NCBI GenBank assembly: GCA_964035545.1
Contig: OZ037767.1
Location: 5,269,680 to 5,333,679 of the forward strand
From: Bugula neritina
Taxonomy: Eukaryota > Bryozoa > Gymnolaemata > Cheilostomatida > Bugulidae
DNA: 64,000 bases
Reading direction: 5' to 3'
Under the pieces are notes generated by a model. The model was not told where the DNA came from. It did no database searches and saw only the letters and a program-made list of their open reading frames with translations. Shown in pieces: positions 24,244-36,900 of the stretch; the stretch's first letter is position 1; each line of letters starts with the position of its first letter. Made by a program: the position numbers and the translations under genes.

Positions 24244-24650
24244 CTGTTTGTTATAAGGGTTTGCACCAAAAGCAAACTAGAAAATGATCCTTCTGAAGAA
24301 ACTATTGAGTTTTCTAGTTAATCGCCAGTTTGGCGTTGATAATTAAAAAAAGACAACTCCAAGTTATCACCTTGTAAGCCTTTTCACTGTTGCCTTTATG
24401 TCTTAAATTGACAATAGTACCATTAAATCACTTTATTGTTTGCTAGAGAGCTTTACATCAATCAAAAGGGTGGGTGTGGCACCCAAGTTGCTTCATGGAT
24501 TGAAGGGACTAAACTTAAAGTCCTTCTGTATAAAGCATCCACCAAACCTAAATGCCTGTATGGAATGAAACCTGGCCAATCACTTATAGGATGAAAGAAA
24601 GGAAGAGCACAAGTCTTGCAGCCTTTTTGGGGGTTTAGTTACTTCCACAA
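24244..24650 (-). promoter_or_regulatory. Possible distal non-coding first exon and promoter of the ECE-like gene
   Basis: On the minus strand a very good donor (AACAAACAG then GTAAGTATA) ends at 24244. Upstream, between about 24450 and 24620, are a GGGTGTGGC box and a CCAATCA (plus strand) box. An exon here could splice to the weak acceptor just before the alternative first exon at 19296. This is inference from splice and promoter words only; there is no coding content. Confidence 0.3.
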
Positions 24651-25534
24651 AGGAATATTGCAACATGCTAGCCTATTTTGATAATTGTAAAAAGATTAAG
24701 TTGACAAGCAGCAGGCCACTTCTCAAAACAACCTGTATATATTTTATGTTCTGGATGCTAGCAAAGAGTCAAGTAGAACCGATATAATTAATATTAGAGT
24801 GGAAAATTTAGCCATTTTGTTATTATTGAATTTTTTAATAGTGTGTTTTATAAAATGCATTTTTTTAACAATTGTAGCTAGATAAAATGCTAAATAGGGT
24901 TTCTGCATAAATTATTACCTAGTTTATGTTTTATCACACAAAATGGTATACCAGAAAATTAGCTGAGAAAACAAGTTGTCAACATGATGTACTTTTCAGC
25001 AAATCAACACAGTTTTGGTCAGCAAAAGATTTTAATGATCATGAGACAAGTGGAAAACAACTCCTCAGAGATTCTCAGATCAAGATCATGTCAGGTTTGA
25101 AATCTTTTTGTTCAACAGTATTACTGATAATGAAAGTCAATATTAAATGTAACCATATAACATTATATTTAACTCCATCTACTTTGAGTAGAGAAAACTA
25201 ACTCCGTATAACGACAGGTAATAAAATTGCACAGTCTATGTATTAGATAATAATGAGAGCTATTCATTGTAACAAGTTTCTACAATGAAAAAAAAACACA
25301 AATAAAATGAAGACTGCAACTACAGTATGTGTTCAAGAATAATATAAAATATAATACTATTCGACTGATTTACAGGTCGTACTGATTTTATACAACATGG
25401 TGTCTGCCAATATCATACTAATACTACTCGTTAGGGAGACATTTATAGAGCATCGTTGGTAAAACTATGAATGTGTGAAGTCTGGCACAGTAATGTAGGC
25501 GCAGCAGAGTCTGGCAGTGGTTGGAGTCTTTAAG

Positions 25535-25540
25535 TTTATT
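25535..25540 (-). terminator. Poly(A) signal of RANBP3
   Basis: TTTATT on the plus strand reads AATAAA on the gene's strand, 12 bases after the proposed RANBP3 stop codon. It is close but usable, and it supports the small last exon at 25615-25553. Confidence 0.45.
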
Positions 25541-25552
25541 CTAAATGATCAT

Positions 25553-28500
25553 TTAGTTGCTTAAGCTTTCAGGCAACACAGCAGCTGTATCTGTTTTTAA
25601 TTTCTTTGGGCTTGCCTGCAACAGAGACCCGATGTTAATAAACATTGGGGACAATAATATATAATACAATAATATACAAATAATATAATATAACAATGTA
25701 CAGTACCATATATATAATATAAAAATATTATACAATATTATATAACACTATATATTATATTATCTAGTACTACGTTATATCATATACAATATTATATAAT
25801 GCAACACTATATAGTATTATATTATATAATAAAGGCATTTTTGAATTATAGAAATAATCTATAGTTAAATAGAACACCTGGTTCATTATTATATTTTGAA
25901 AGGAACAGACAGACATTTGACCACAAAGGCTGAGGAAAAACTTCTCATAATTCCAAACATAACACTTGCGTAGTAATGAGGCAAAAAATTCTGTCCAATA
26001 AGCAATGAATAACATTGGGAACTTTTACAAACCAAAGATGTTCAAACATTTTCTATCTGGTGATCAGAATATTAAACTGTGCTGTGATAGTGAACAAAGA
26101 TATACCGTAAATAGTTTAAAGAATCCCTGATACAGCACATTTATGCAGTATTAGATTATTCACATATACCTTGGCTGTCAGCTAAATATAACTTCAGGGT
26201 AGTATGCTCAAGCACGTTGGTTTAATAATAAATTGCGTGCATAAATGTCTTGGTTTAATTTCGTAATACACAATTTTCTTGTAAATAAAGCTGGTTTAAT
26301 GATACTAGTGAAAACACCCCAAGTTGATAAGAAAGTCAAAGACATATAATAAGAGACATCAACTTGATGATCTTATGCCACCTAATGCCCTTCTTATATA
26401 TTTACTAACTGGCTTTGCATAGCATAAAGGAGATGAGCAGAACACACAGTAAATTCTATGATACAAAAGAGAGAAGTACTACACAAGTCCTTGTGCAATG
26501 ACAGATAATACCTTAATAATGTTGTGTTGAACATTTTAGTCAGCTTATACTCTTAGGTATACTTTTACATAAACTACTACATTGCTACCAAGCCTCAAGA
26601 CCTCTATGATACCCAAAAGTGATGTGGCAAAGACAGGAAGTAAAAATTCTCAACTAACTTCTTTGTCATCAGGTGCGTCTGTTTTCCGTTTGGTCGCCGA
26701 AGTGTCATTATTTTCCGCCACTCCTTCAGCCAACGAGACTTTCTCTTCTGACTTGACCTCGTTGCTAGTTTGTTCTTTCTTAACAGACGCGGCGTCTGTA
26801 GTGGCCTTCACCTCTGTGGTGGCCTTCACCTCTGCTGCAGACTTAACCGGGGTGTTTGAAGTTGGCGGTTTGAGACGCTTTACTCTGTATGTCACAGCGC
26901 TATACAGATGCTCCATGTCGGATGGTGAGCCAGTAAGCAAGTACACGTGCACTTCCCCGTTCTCCATGCCTGCATAGAAGAAGATGCATGAAGGCTACAG
27001 GTTATTATAGCAACAGGCTGTGTGGTGCAAAAATATTACACAATACAATGTGTTTACCATAATGACTAAGTGACATCTACTGAAACATTACACAATACAT
27101 TACAAACCGATAGACATTGCAAATCCAAGTTTATTTGAGCTTTGATTATCTAGCAAAGTAATGGTAAATATCTACCAAAGTAATGGTAAATATCTAGCAG
27201 AGTAATGGTAAATACCTAGCAAAGTAATGGTAAATACCTAGAAAAGTAATGGTAAATATCTAGCAAAGTAATGGTAAATATCTACCGAAGTAATGGTAAA
27301 TATCTAGCAGAGTAATGGGAAACCATAAAAAACTTGGGCAGAAAAAAAATTAAACTGAAAGCCTAAATCATGTCAAATAAATATCATATTTACATTCCTA
27401 CATTCATAGCTAAACGACAAAAAAAAAAACAACCAGCAAATGCCAAAAACTAGTAAATGCAGAAACAGACCACATGCTATGCTACTTCTTGAAGAGATGT
27501 TGTATTCAGTTTCAAATACAATGCTCGTGTAGGTATTATAATTCAATATACCTGTAATTCGCACACTTTTGTGATTGGCCATTTCACAGATCATGGAGTG
27601 CCAGATGCTGGTGTTTAGCATGACTCGGTGTATTCCGGATGTACGCATCACAATTCTAGAGTGGTTTTCCTCATCGCAGTCATTTAATCTCAGCAAACCC
27701 CGGCCCTTTTCTGTCCAACTTTTCTCTACCTAAACAAACAAAAAAGCTACTATAAAATAGGTTTTGTAATAATGCTGCATATTTATTGGACTTGAAATCA
27801 ATTTTAGAGTTGTCTTCTCAAAAATGGTGTTGTGTTTGAGTTTTAGCTTATTTCCTTTAGTAGAGATACAACAAACTTGATAACTGCAAACCTATCATAG
27901 AAGTCCCATCCATAGAATATATGGTGTACATGAAAAGTAATTGCATAATAGCGAAAACAATACCAAAATACATTGTATATGTAATACTGATGAGCAATAT
28001 TTAAAACACGGTACAAGTTTAATATCTTTAGTAATATAATTACTCGGTGAAATTATTCTACATAAACTTTTACATGAAAATACAACTCCACCAACAAGGA
28101 ACTACATATCATATAAACCAAACGCAAACGAATTTAAGAAAGAGAATCGAATGACAACCTGCTAAATCTGTCTGAAATGCTTGAGTGCTGTACTGAACAG
28201 GCAACTCATGAACTGGCACTAATAAAGACACATCTACCATATGGGAGACAAACAAGCAGTGGTAAATCTTACGTTGTTGAATAGAAAGAGTTTGCAGCTG
28301 ATCTGTAGGACATTAGACTCGCCTTCCTCCCCGGTCACTACTTCAACTTGCGGCAGGGTTGGCCCGCTCTCCTACAATTTTGTAACATGTATTCCATGTA
28401 AAACTTATTCTATCATATTTGAAGTGCATTCTTTAACTACAGTTTGAATACTGTGACTAATGAATGCTGTTGTCAATAGAAGTGAATTAGATCTAAGTTG

Positions 28501-29468
28501 AACAGCAGTACTTACAGTTCACATATTTTAATTTAGGAAAAATCAAGGTTAGCAATTAAAGTATAACAGAAAAACATTGCTAATTACACCTTTTTCAAGG
28601 CTTAAAATCTATGATATTGCTGTGCCATGTTATATAATATTGATTTTATACTGAGCCAAAGTAAATCCAAACAATTTAATCAACTCCACAGTTCTTCATG
28701 GAACAAGACTAAACATACGTATCTAAAGACGAAATGATTAGTATGTTGAAATACCTGCTGTTTTTTATACTCTGTTGCGGCCTCTTCTAATGTCAACACT
28801 TTAGGCTTCTCCTCGCTATCACTGATTCCATTAGAGCCGTTCTCCTTCACTACATTCATAACCCTGGAGTCTAAACCTTCACCAAAAATGAAGGATTGGG
28901 GGGCTCTATTGGAGGCACCCAGCTCAGCAGTGGAGTTGACTGGAAGAGTATTGTCTGATTTTTGTGATGCTTCAGCATCAGAGTCCTTATCTCTATCAAC
29001 CTCCTTTTTAGGTTCATCATTTGAGGCACCTTTTTCATCAGATTCATTGGAAGTTTCATCGGTTGCTGATTTGACATCGTTTGTCTTTTTATCTAAGCTG
29101 TCATTGTTTGTTTCATAACTCAACTTTGCGGGACGCAAGAATGGGTTTGTTGAAGACACAACTGCAGGATTATTTGACACCACGGAAGAGGCATTGCTGT
29201 CGCCAGTGGCATTTAATGTTGGTGGTTTTAAACTAAATTTTGGTTTTGCGAGTATGCCTGAAGGCAGAGAGGAATTGCTAGAAACGGAGAATGGGTTAGC
29301 GCACAGACTGCTTCCTCGTCCAGAGAATACGTTCTGTGACATGGAGGAGTGAGACTGCGTTGATGCAGCATGGGATGAAGTGAAAGAGTTCTGACTGACA
29401 CTAGTGCAAGGTGTTTCAGATGTTTTGCTAGAATCAGCAGGTGCAGTCTCGACCGATGAGTTTTCCAT
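25553..29468 (-). CDS. RANBP3: Ran-binding protein 3 (RANBP3)
   Basis: Five exons join in phase on the minus strand: 29468-28755, 28371-28273, 27729-27552, 26969-26659 and 25615-25553, giving 454 aa (human RanBP3 is about 567). The family protein is a CRM1 (exportin-1) cofactor that binds Ran-GTP in nuclear export. The N-terminal half is Ser/Asn-rich with the blocks FSLKPPTL and FLRPAKL, and an FG-type motif FIFGEG at about 193-198. A Ran-binding domain (about 247-365) follows, with VEVVTGEEGESNVLQISCKL, KGRGLLRLND and SRIVMRTSG. An upstream in-frame TGA within the same exon supports the Met at 29468; the exon itself begins at an acceptor near 29489, so a 5' non-coding exon must exist. The last exon is short and less certain: if intron 4 is retained, the protein ends four codons later at 26651. 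The C terminus carries KRK and PKKLK basic clusters. Confidence 0.9.
25630..25830. repeat. AT-rich tandem tract in RANBP3 intron 4
   Basis: AATATA/ACAATATTATA words without a stable period, immediately upstream of the last RANBP3 exon on the gene's strand. Tyr/Ile-rich open frames here are artefacts. Confidence 0.6.
27148..27320. repeat. 22-bp minisatellite in RANBP3 intron 3
   Basis: Nearly eight copies of TAATGGTAAATATCTAGCAA plus AG, with point variants (CTACC, CTAGAA). It sits mid-intron between exons 3 and 4, away from both splice sites. Confidence 0.9.
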
Positions 29469-29489
29469 GACTCAAACAGCTTTTTTAAG

Positions 29490-32400
29490 CTGAAATAAAA
29501 GAACTGGAATTAATGAGCAAATATGGAATAATAAAATGTACTAAAAAGTTGAAAAAATAAAACACAATTTACTAATAGCAAGCATGTCGGTTTTTAATGG
29601 TATTGAGACACTTTGCACTAACTTAGACTAGAATTCCTAGCTGCTGTAAGACACTTTATCTGATTGAATTGGTTTGTGGATTGAATTTATATAATGCAGC
29701 AATTTATTCTAATCAAAATGCATTTCATGAAGAGACCATATGGGTATCCTGTGATAAACTACTTCTATATAATAGATTGAACGTGATATCAGAAATACTT
29801 TTCAAAAAAGTTTTCGGAATTTGGCCGAAAATTAGAATTAACTAAAGTTGTAAGAATATGTTTTACCCTTGCTAATATCTATAATGATGATCACAACATG
29901 GTTACAGGGCATTTGCAAATAACAAATTACCAGTCACTATTAACAATAATAGCATATAAATATGCAACTATAATTTATTTAATAATAAGAAATTACTAAC
30001 CTTTAAACAAATAGAAAAATTTATAAGTTATCATCTTTAATTACTGCTAGTATTTACATGACTCTAACTAAAAAATTTAATCAATCTGAATATAAAATTA
30101 TCAGCGATATGAAGTTGAAATTAAAAGCCAATGGTTACTATGGCAATTGATTTATTGATCATTTAAATTTCATTTAATAACTATATTTATTCAAAGTTAA
30201 AAGTAAAAGATCTGAAGACTTCCACTTTCCCAAAGGAGAACTACAAAAATCTAACAACTCCAGTTAGTGCTACTGTAAGATTAAGTAACTGAAAAAAGTA
30301 ATGCAGCAGCAAAAGTCAACATAATTCTTCAAGTTTAAAATTAGAACAATGATGAGATTAAATCAAAAATTAAAATCGTTATCATGTTTTTGCCAAGTGT
30401 TGAACTTAATTTAAATTTGGGACAAACCCTAAGGTTAAATGACGTAAAAAAACATTAAACTAAAAGACTAAGTCTTAAGCTAAAAGTAAACCTAATTAAT
30501 ATTATTACCACACTCCATAGAGTTAGACTAAGTCATAGTCATCATCACTCATCAGTCATCATGTTCACTATCATACTGATAATAATAATCATAACGTCTA
30601 ATGCCTAGTGGTAATTATATTTTTAATGATGATGTAAGTTTTAACCCTAGCATCATCAAAGCATCACTTTACGATCATCACTTTCACTCTGATCTGTCAA
30701 TCATTAATTTATTATTTAAAATTAATGTAAAACTAAAAGTGAACATCAAAATTCAAATTAAATATAATTATAAATATCAGTACAAGTATCAGTATCGCTA
30801 TAACTCAGAGTCAGACTATCACTATCACTATGACACTGACTTTGAGCTTGACTATCTGAGCATCAAAACAAAAATTCAAAATGAAAATGAAATTTTAATT
30901 TAATTCACTAAATCTAAAATTAAAAGGAAGAGCTGGGGGAAATATCGCATTAAAGTCCTAAAATAAATCAAATGGCGATAGATACCTCAGTTTTAATATT
31001 CTTTTAATTCATATACTTGTAGTAAACCATTAAATTTTAATTGTAATAAGACTTATTTTAATTTAATTATCCGTATTGCCAATTGCGGAATCCCAGTCGA
31101 TCTGAACCAAACCGAATTGAACAGGTGAAGAGCTGATTACTATCTTCAGAGACCAAAGAGAAAAATCACCGTTTCCATTAAGGGTAGATAACTTCATAGT
31201 CTGAGCAAGTCGCATAAAATAAATGAGAAGACAACTAGCATGCAATTCAATTCTTTGAAATATTTCTTTACTTGTTCTTGTAGCTTTTTAGAATTTTATA
31301 TCAGCATAATAATATTATTCTGCCTCTTTAGGTAGTTTACTACTAAACTTTTTGAAACAAATATTATTTCCTAATGTGCATATCTAAATTGTTCAAATAA
31401 ATAATAATGTACTCCAAAGTTAGGCAGCAGGTGACATGGGAGCATAATACTTTCAGGGAGAGGTTTGAAGTATATTTTGCAAGCGATGCATTTTATGTCT
31501 TGATAAAGTTTTGAATAATTCAAGAGTTTTAAAATTAATTTCAACTCATCGTCCTTTAAAGTATAGACTAATTTAGCTATGCTGAAGTTTGAAAAGAAAA
31601 TAACTCTGAATATTAGGACAATATTACGTCTTCATAAAGATTCTTACTTTTAATTCAGTGGAATGAACTTAAAAGAAAACTACCAAATCTACCAACAATG
31701 TATGTTGCATTTATCTTCAAATAGAGTTGTGTTTGCATGTGAATATTATATCACTAACAACGTTAAGTGTTGATTAGTATATTTTATTATGGGTAAAAGG
31801 AAACATGAAACAGCTGATATGAAACAACCAGCATGAAAGCAATGTTTAGCGTAAGTTAACAAAGTGAAAAAATGCTTGTGTTAGCAATACATAACTGAAG
31901 AAATAATCAGTGTTTTAAGATTCTGCGGTTGCTTTGCATAGTCAAACGCACTGATCAATATAACTTTTTCAAGAATGAGTACCAAATAGACAGATAAAGC
32001 AGATTAATAAAATATAAACATAAAAGCCATAAATGCTGGAGACACAGTTGAAAAATATGTTATTGAATAACGGCTATAATTTTTTATCTAGAACCTATAT
32101 TTGCTAGTGACAGGGTTTTCAATAAACTTAGAGACTTGTTTTGTTGAAGTATATCAACTATATATCTACAAGGACACAGGCTACCAAAATAGCCTGTTCT
32201 CCGTATTCTCTGTTGGCCAGACTACAGGCTACAGTAAAATGTATCAGCTGGCAAATAGTTCATATATCTAAGCAAACTCTCCATATAGTTTTTTACTTTT
32301 AGATTAGAACATTTCTCAAAATGAAAGCAAGTCATCATTACAAATAGAGAATAGCGTGATATTACAGATATTGTCTTGTTGACATATTTTATCGGATATT

Positions 32401-32555
32401 GTTGATTTGGTTTCTTTGATATCTTCACACTAATAACTGTTGCATCATTATGAACCACATGCAGATTGTGTTTCGAATGCAGAATTCAATAGTATCAAGA
32501 AATTATCTTTTGTTTTGTGGCGACTGGCCCACAACACAACTAAGTGTGTGCTTAC
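29490..32555. other. 5' flank of RANBP3, no supported gene
   Basis: The RANBP3 promoter and a non-coding first exon should lie here, but no signal stands out. The stretch from about 30360 to 30900 is degenerate low-complexity sequence; the Lys/Tyr-rich frame at 30601-30903 is derived from it. No other coding support is visible. Confidence 0.5.
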
Positions 32556-32679
32556 TGCTTGCCTTTGATATGTGGACACCAGATGAAACACATCTCTTAG
32601 ATGCTCATACTTGGTAATTATATACACATCCTGCAAGTAGCAGTTTTATAGGGAATGTGTACTGCACCCATGAGTTCCG

Positions 32680-32990
32680 TAGCAACGAGTTGTTCAAACT
32701 TTAAACTTTTAAATCAGCTCAGTGAACAAGCTGTGCGCTACAGCATGTACTAAAAATCAGTAATAATTAATATTAGTTTTAGAATACCACGGATTCCAGA
32801 GCCAAACGAAAATGTCACATCCGCATGAGCATAAAATTTATTATAAAGCAATTATGTTTGAGCATACAACCCTCAAACAGTGTGTAGATGGTAGCTAACA
32901 TACATATGGATGTTTTAATACTGCATACATGGAGTGTGTCAGGAATTCTTTAATTAAACTCAAGACGTCCTTTGTACTTGTAAGTGTTTA
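32680..32990. mobile_element. Second, diverged copy of the MITE-like element
   Basis: Aligns by eye with about 20690-20985: the interior block beginning TTAGTTTTAGAATACCAC, then ACCCTCAAACAGTGTGTAGA and GCATACATGGAGTGTGTCAG. The left inverted repeat is not recognisable, so the copy is eroded or truncated. Confidence 0.6.
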
Positions 32991-33085
32991 AAACTTCACC
33001 AGCAACTAAGCATTTGCTAGTTTTCTTATTTACATAATATATTATCAGTTCTGTTATGATTCCTGTGGTGTTGAGGTTCCCCAGT

Positions 33086-33158
33086 AGCCCCCATAGTGTA
33101 ATGGTTAGTACGTTGGCTTGCAAGCTGAAGGTCTGTGGTTGGACTCTTGGTGAAGGCT
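33086..33158 (+). repeat. tRNA-like SINE head or tRNA pseudogene
   Basis: It has an A-box-like TAGTGTAATGG, a tRNA-like middle GGCTTGCAAGC and a B-box-like GGTTGGACTC at the usual spacing. The acceptor-stem halves do not pair, and the anticodon stem has mismatches, so I do not call a functional tRNA. The SINE body blocks do not follow it. Confidence 0.45.
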
Positions 33159-33799
33159 GAGGTTTTTACAGTATGCTCACTCAGTATGCGTTTGGGTTAC
33201 CAAACTACATCTTTACTTTAGTATAAACATGACGAGTGAATGCAAAGTAACATGAGTAAAATAGCATAATTATATGATTGAACAGTCATACAACAATTAC
33301 TATCAACTTTCATTCTGAATATGATCATAAATGTTGCTCTTTAGTCTCAATATGAGAGTCACATAACTTTTAGTAATTGCAATGCATAGATGTTTAATTG
33401 GTCATTTGAGATACGGCTCAAGACTCATATTCAAAATAATTTAAATATTATATTATACGTATTTATTTTGAGGCAGATAATTGGCAGTATTGAATTCATA
33501 TCTATCCTCTTGGGTGAGTGTATATAGCATCGGTATGCAGCAAAAGATATCGAAAACATGCATAGTTATTATAACTATGAACCGCCTGATAAAGCATATT
33601 GTCATAGAAAAATAATAGGATAAACTTTATTATTTGACCTTTACTTACCTGCTAGTCATACAATGACGCATATCAAAAGTAAATGTTAACATGATGTGTC
33701 TAATGTATTACATTTCAGATTATTATACACTGTATTCAATCTAGCGTTACATATTTTATTGAGTAGTTCTTTTCACAAAAAGGCAGCATTATTCATGTA

Positions 33800-33940
33800 C
33801 TAAAAAGCCTGTGCGAACCCTTGACGGAAAAGTTTTTTCACTTTTGGCAAAGAAGCAATTATGACCTAATGTGCCTTTCCTATTGCTTTTCACTATTGCT
33901 CAGTGTTAACTAACCCCCTAGACACACTTTGCCGTATCGT
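33800..33940 (-). mobile_element. Decayed SINE, copy 4
   Basis: Weak match to the family: GAACCCTTGACGGAAAAGTT, then GAAGCAATTATGACCTAATG, then CTAACCCCCTAGAC near the former tRNA head. It is heavily diverged. Confidence 0.45.
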
Positions 33941-36900
33941 AGGCCGTAACGTAAGTTGTCAGCCATTTTTAATGTGTCTGAGCTGAAGTTCTCAAAGTCT
34001 GCTATTAGGTGCACTCTATGACACCTCAATGGACATTCATATCCAAGGAGTTGCCACGAAGGTCTTCCTGTCCAATAGGAGCCTGCCGCACCTTGTTTTA
34101 ATTAAGCAGTGCTTGATCCTAACGTATCGCAACATCGTACAGGAAGCTCGGACAAGTCTAAAAATGGCTAACATTTGCCCACCGTGTGGCAAAATGTGTC
34201 TAGGCCTTAAAAGGTAAACCGGTGACCACTATAGATCACGGCTACTCCCTATAGGACTATTCACATATTATAAATATGAAAATACAGAGTTGTTATTTTG
34301 TTTAGAAAGCTGGGTTTTGACTTCATTTCTTCTGGCTGTACAAGTTAAGTAATTGTTGTGACATCCAGGTGGTTGCTTCCTCCAGATGTGTTGAAGGAAG
34401 GAGATCAATTCTTGGACTTTGTACCAGATTACAGGCAAATTGTAAAGTCAAATGGTCATATATTAGCGAGTGATTGCGTGTAACGTGTTAGCTTTCTAAG
34501 CATGCTTTACAGGTAATTAGGTAATTAACTCCTGTACTGGCGCACTTTACATGGCAGCCAAGGCTCTGCTTTCTAATTGACTGACTTTCTTAGATAGCTA
34601 GCTAACTTTTCTGTAAATACACAGAAATATCAATTATTAGTTGGCAGTATTATTATTTATTTTTGAGCTATTAAAGCTATTCCCGGTCTTATTATCAAAA
34701 AAGTTCCAGCATTGCTATATTATCGATTGTTATATCAGGTTGTTTCAGTTATTGTTATTTTGCAGCATATATTGATATAATAAGAGTTGATACTATAATA
34801 AATTTTTTATTCGTAGCTTTTAGGTTTTATAAGTTTCAAAGATGCGGCACCCCACAGAGAATGTAAATTAGATACACAAACTCCTGCAATGGTAGTTGGA
34901 AATGAATATTGCATAAAACCCCTAAGTTTTAAAAAACAAATTTTAGATTTTTGCGAAAAAGAGTTTACATTAGATTTCTTATTAATTGCTTTTCATGACT
35001 TTTCATCGCTCACACATTTGATGTAGCAATTTCTAGCAACGTATGCTCTGCAGCTTTTTTAGCCTTGTAAAGTTTTAGTGGTACCCTGGTTTTTGATAAA
35101 TAAGTTGCCAATTCTCACGATTTAGCTTTAGCTTCAACCTAAATACGTTGTCGAAATAATAGACTGTCAAAGTAGCTATTATTAATAGCTTAATATTTCT
35201 ATTATTCTGCTTACTTTATATTGTAAACATCATACTATGACTTTTGCTATGTAATTAACTATCTTTACTGTATCTAGAACACAAGTTAAATTAATTAAGT
35301 TATTGATGCATATGTTATTACATAACTCTCTCCACTACTTCATTTGGTGGCATGTGCATTGGCATTATCAAAGCCTGCCATGTATAGCCATCAGCAAAAT
35401 AGACCTCAATCATAGTAATTACTAGCACCCGATTGACAGTTGGTGAAAATTACAGCAGATCTTTCAAATTTATGTTCCCAATTTATATAATGCATCATTT
35501 AAAATAGTTACAGGGTGTCCTAAAGTGTTACTTAATTAACATTTATTTTATCCAATAAAGGTGCTAATATCTTAAATTAAGCACAAATGGTTTTATTTAG
35601 AAAATAAATTATAAAATATATTTGTCATAAGAAAGTAGATTGGATTATACATGAAACATATTTAACTTTTGTATTATAAGCAACGTAATATATTTCATTA
35701 TTATACAAATCATTATCTTATTTTTAAATATGCCGTAGCTCCAATGTCAAACGGCATGTATTTGTAGTGTGATGGAATGAATGCTCCTATGGATGGATTT
35801 GTGGTTGCAGTTTGCATTGACTTGTAACCGTGGCTTCATTCGATTGGCCTCTTTCCAAACATCGAATGAAAAATCTAATCGAATAATTTAAAGCTTGGAA
35901 ACTAGTGTATATAGGATGTTATGCACAGTTACAGTCCGATAACAGCATATAAATGTGCAAGTTATTGAAAGTTGTTTTTAATGACTCATCAACAGTTTGA
36001 CTTGCACTCAATTGACAGAACTTGAGAAGTGACAGACTGATCTGTAAAATGAGATATTATGGAGAGAAATTAGGCAGATATTGATACGTGCATACTGTGA
36101 TTCCAAACAAGCAAGTAAATGGTTTGAGCTTAGTCAAGTGTTAAAACTCCCAGTCTAGTCTGACAGCATTATGCTCATATTCAGCAGTGTCACCAATTAA
36201 CAGCTCCTGCAGCTAGCATTCTGCTGTGAACTCAATTTTATTTAATGAACCACAAAATTAATTTAGTTGCACAGAATACATTTGTGGCCCAAGGCTTGTT
36301 TTGTTTCTTGCTGCTTTATTGCTTTGAATGTGTTTGAGCTTTGAGCAATCCTGTACAAGGAGTGAAAGTTGCGTTGTAAACAATTATTTTCAGAGCTATA
36401 TCATTGGGAGCCACATTATATCTTATACTTATTATACTATCAAATAATTTATTTATGTGCAAAGTGGATATTCATATAAAATATTGAATAAAACTAACAG
36501 CGAAACTTTGTGTAAATTAGGCTTAGTTCAGCTTTATATATATAGCCAGAAGCTCATGTTGTAAATTAAAATGTACACTAAGATACTTATATTCATAGCT
36601 ATGTTGAAAAATGTAGGTGTATAGATGTGCACAAAGTAAATATGAAATAACCCGTGAAAGTTTCACAGAATGGACCCAGCTACAATACAACATGATGCAA
36701 TTAACAAATACTTAGTTTACAACAAGATAAGTCTATATTAATCACAAGTGGCTGGCAGGGTAGCAGATGTAATTTAGTAATTTTCATAATGGTTTTCACA
36801 GACAAATTAACTTTGTGTGAATGATGTAATTTTCTCTTCCAATGATATGGTAAAAAAGATCAATGAAACCAGTTGGCTGATTAGGTAGATAAAGTTAATT

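Noticed and set aside
30601-30903. 100-residue Lys/Tyr/Asp-rich ORF
   Set aside because: Lies within a degenerate low-complexity tract, with YKYQYKYQYRY-type repetition and no splice or family support.
31063-31245. Copia-type Gag relic (LNGNGDFSLWSLKI on the minus strand)
   Set aside because: The resemblance is one short motif; there is no nearby zinc knuckle, integrase, reverse transcriptase or LTR.
33086-33158. Functional tRNA gene (GCA anticodon-like loop)
   Set aside because: A and B boxes are present, but the acceptor and anticodon stems do not pair; more likely a SINE head or pseudogene.
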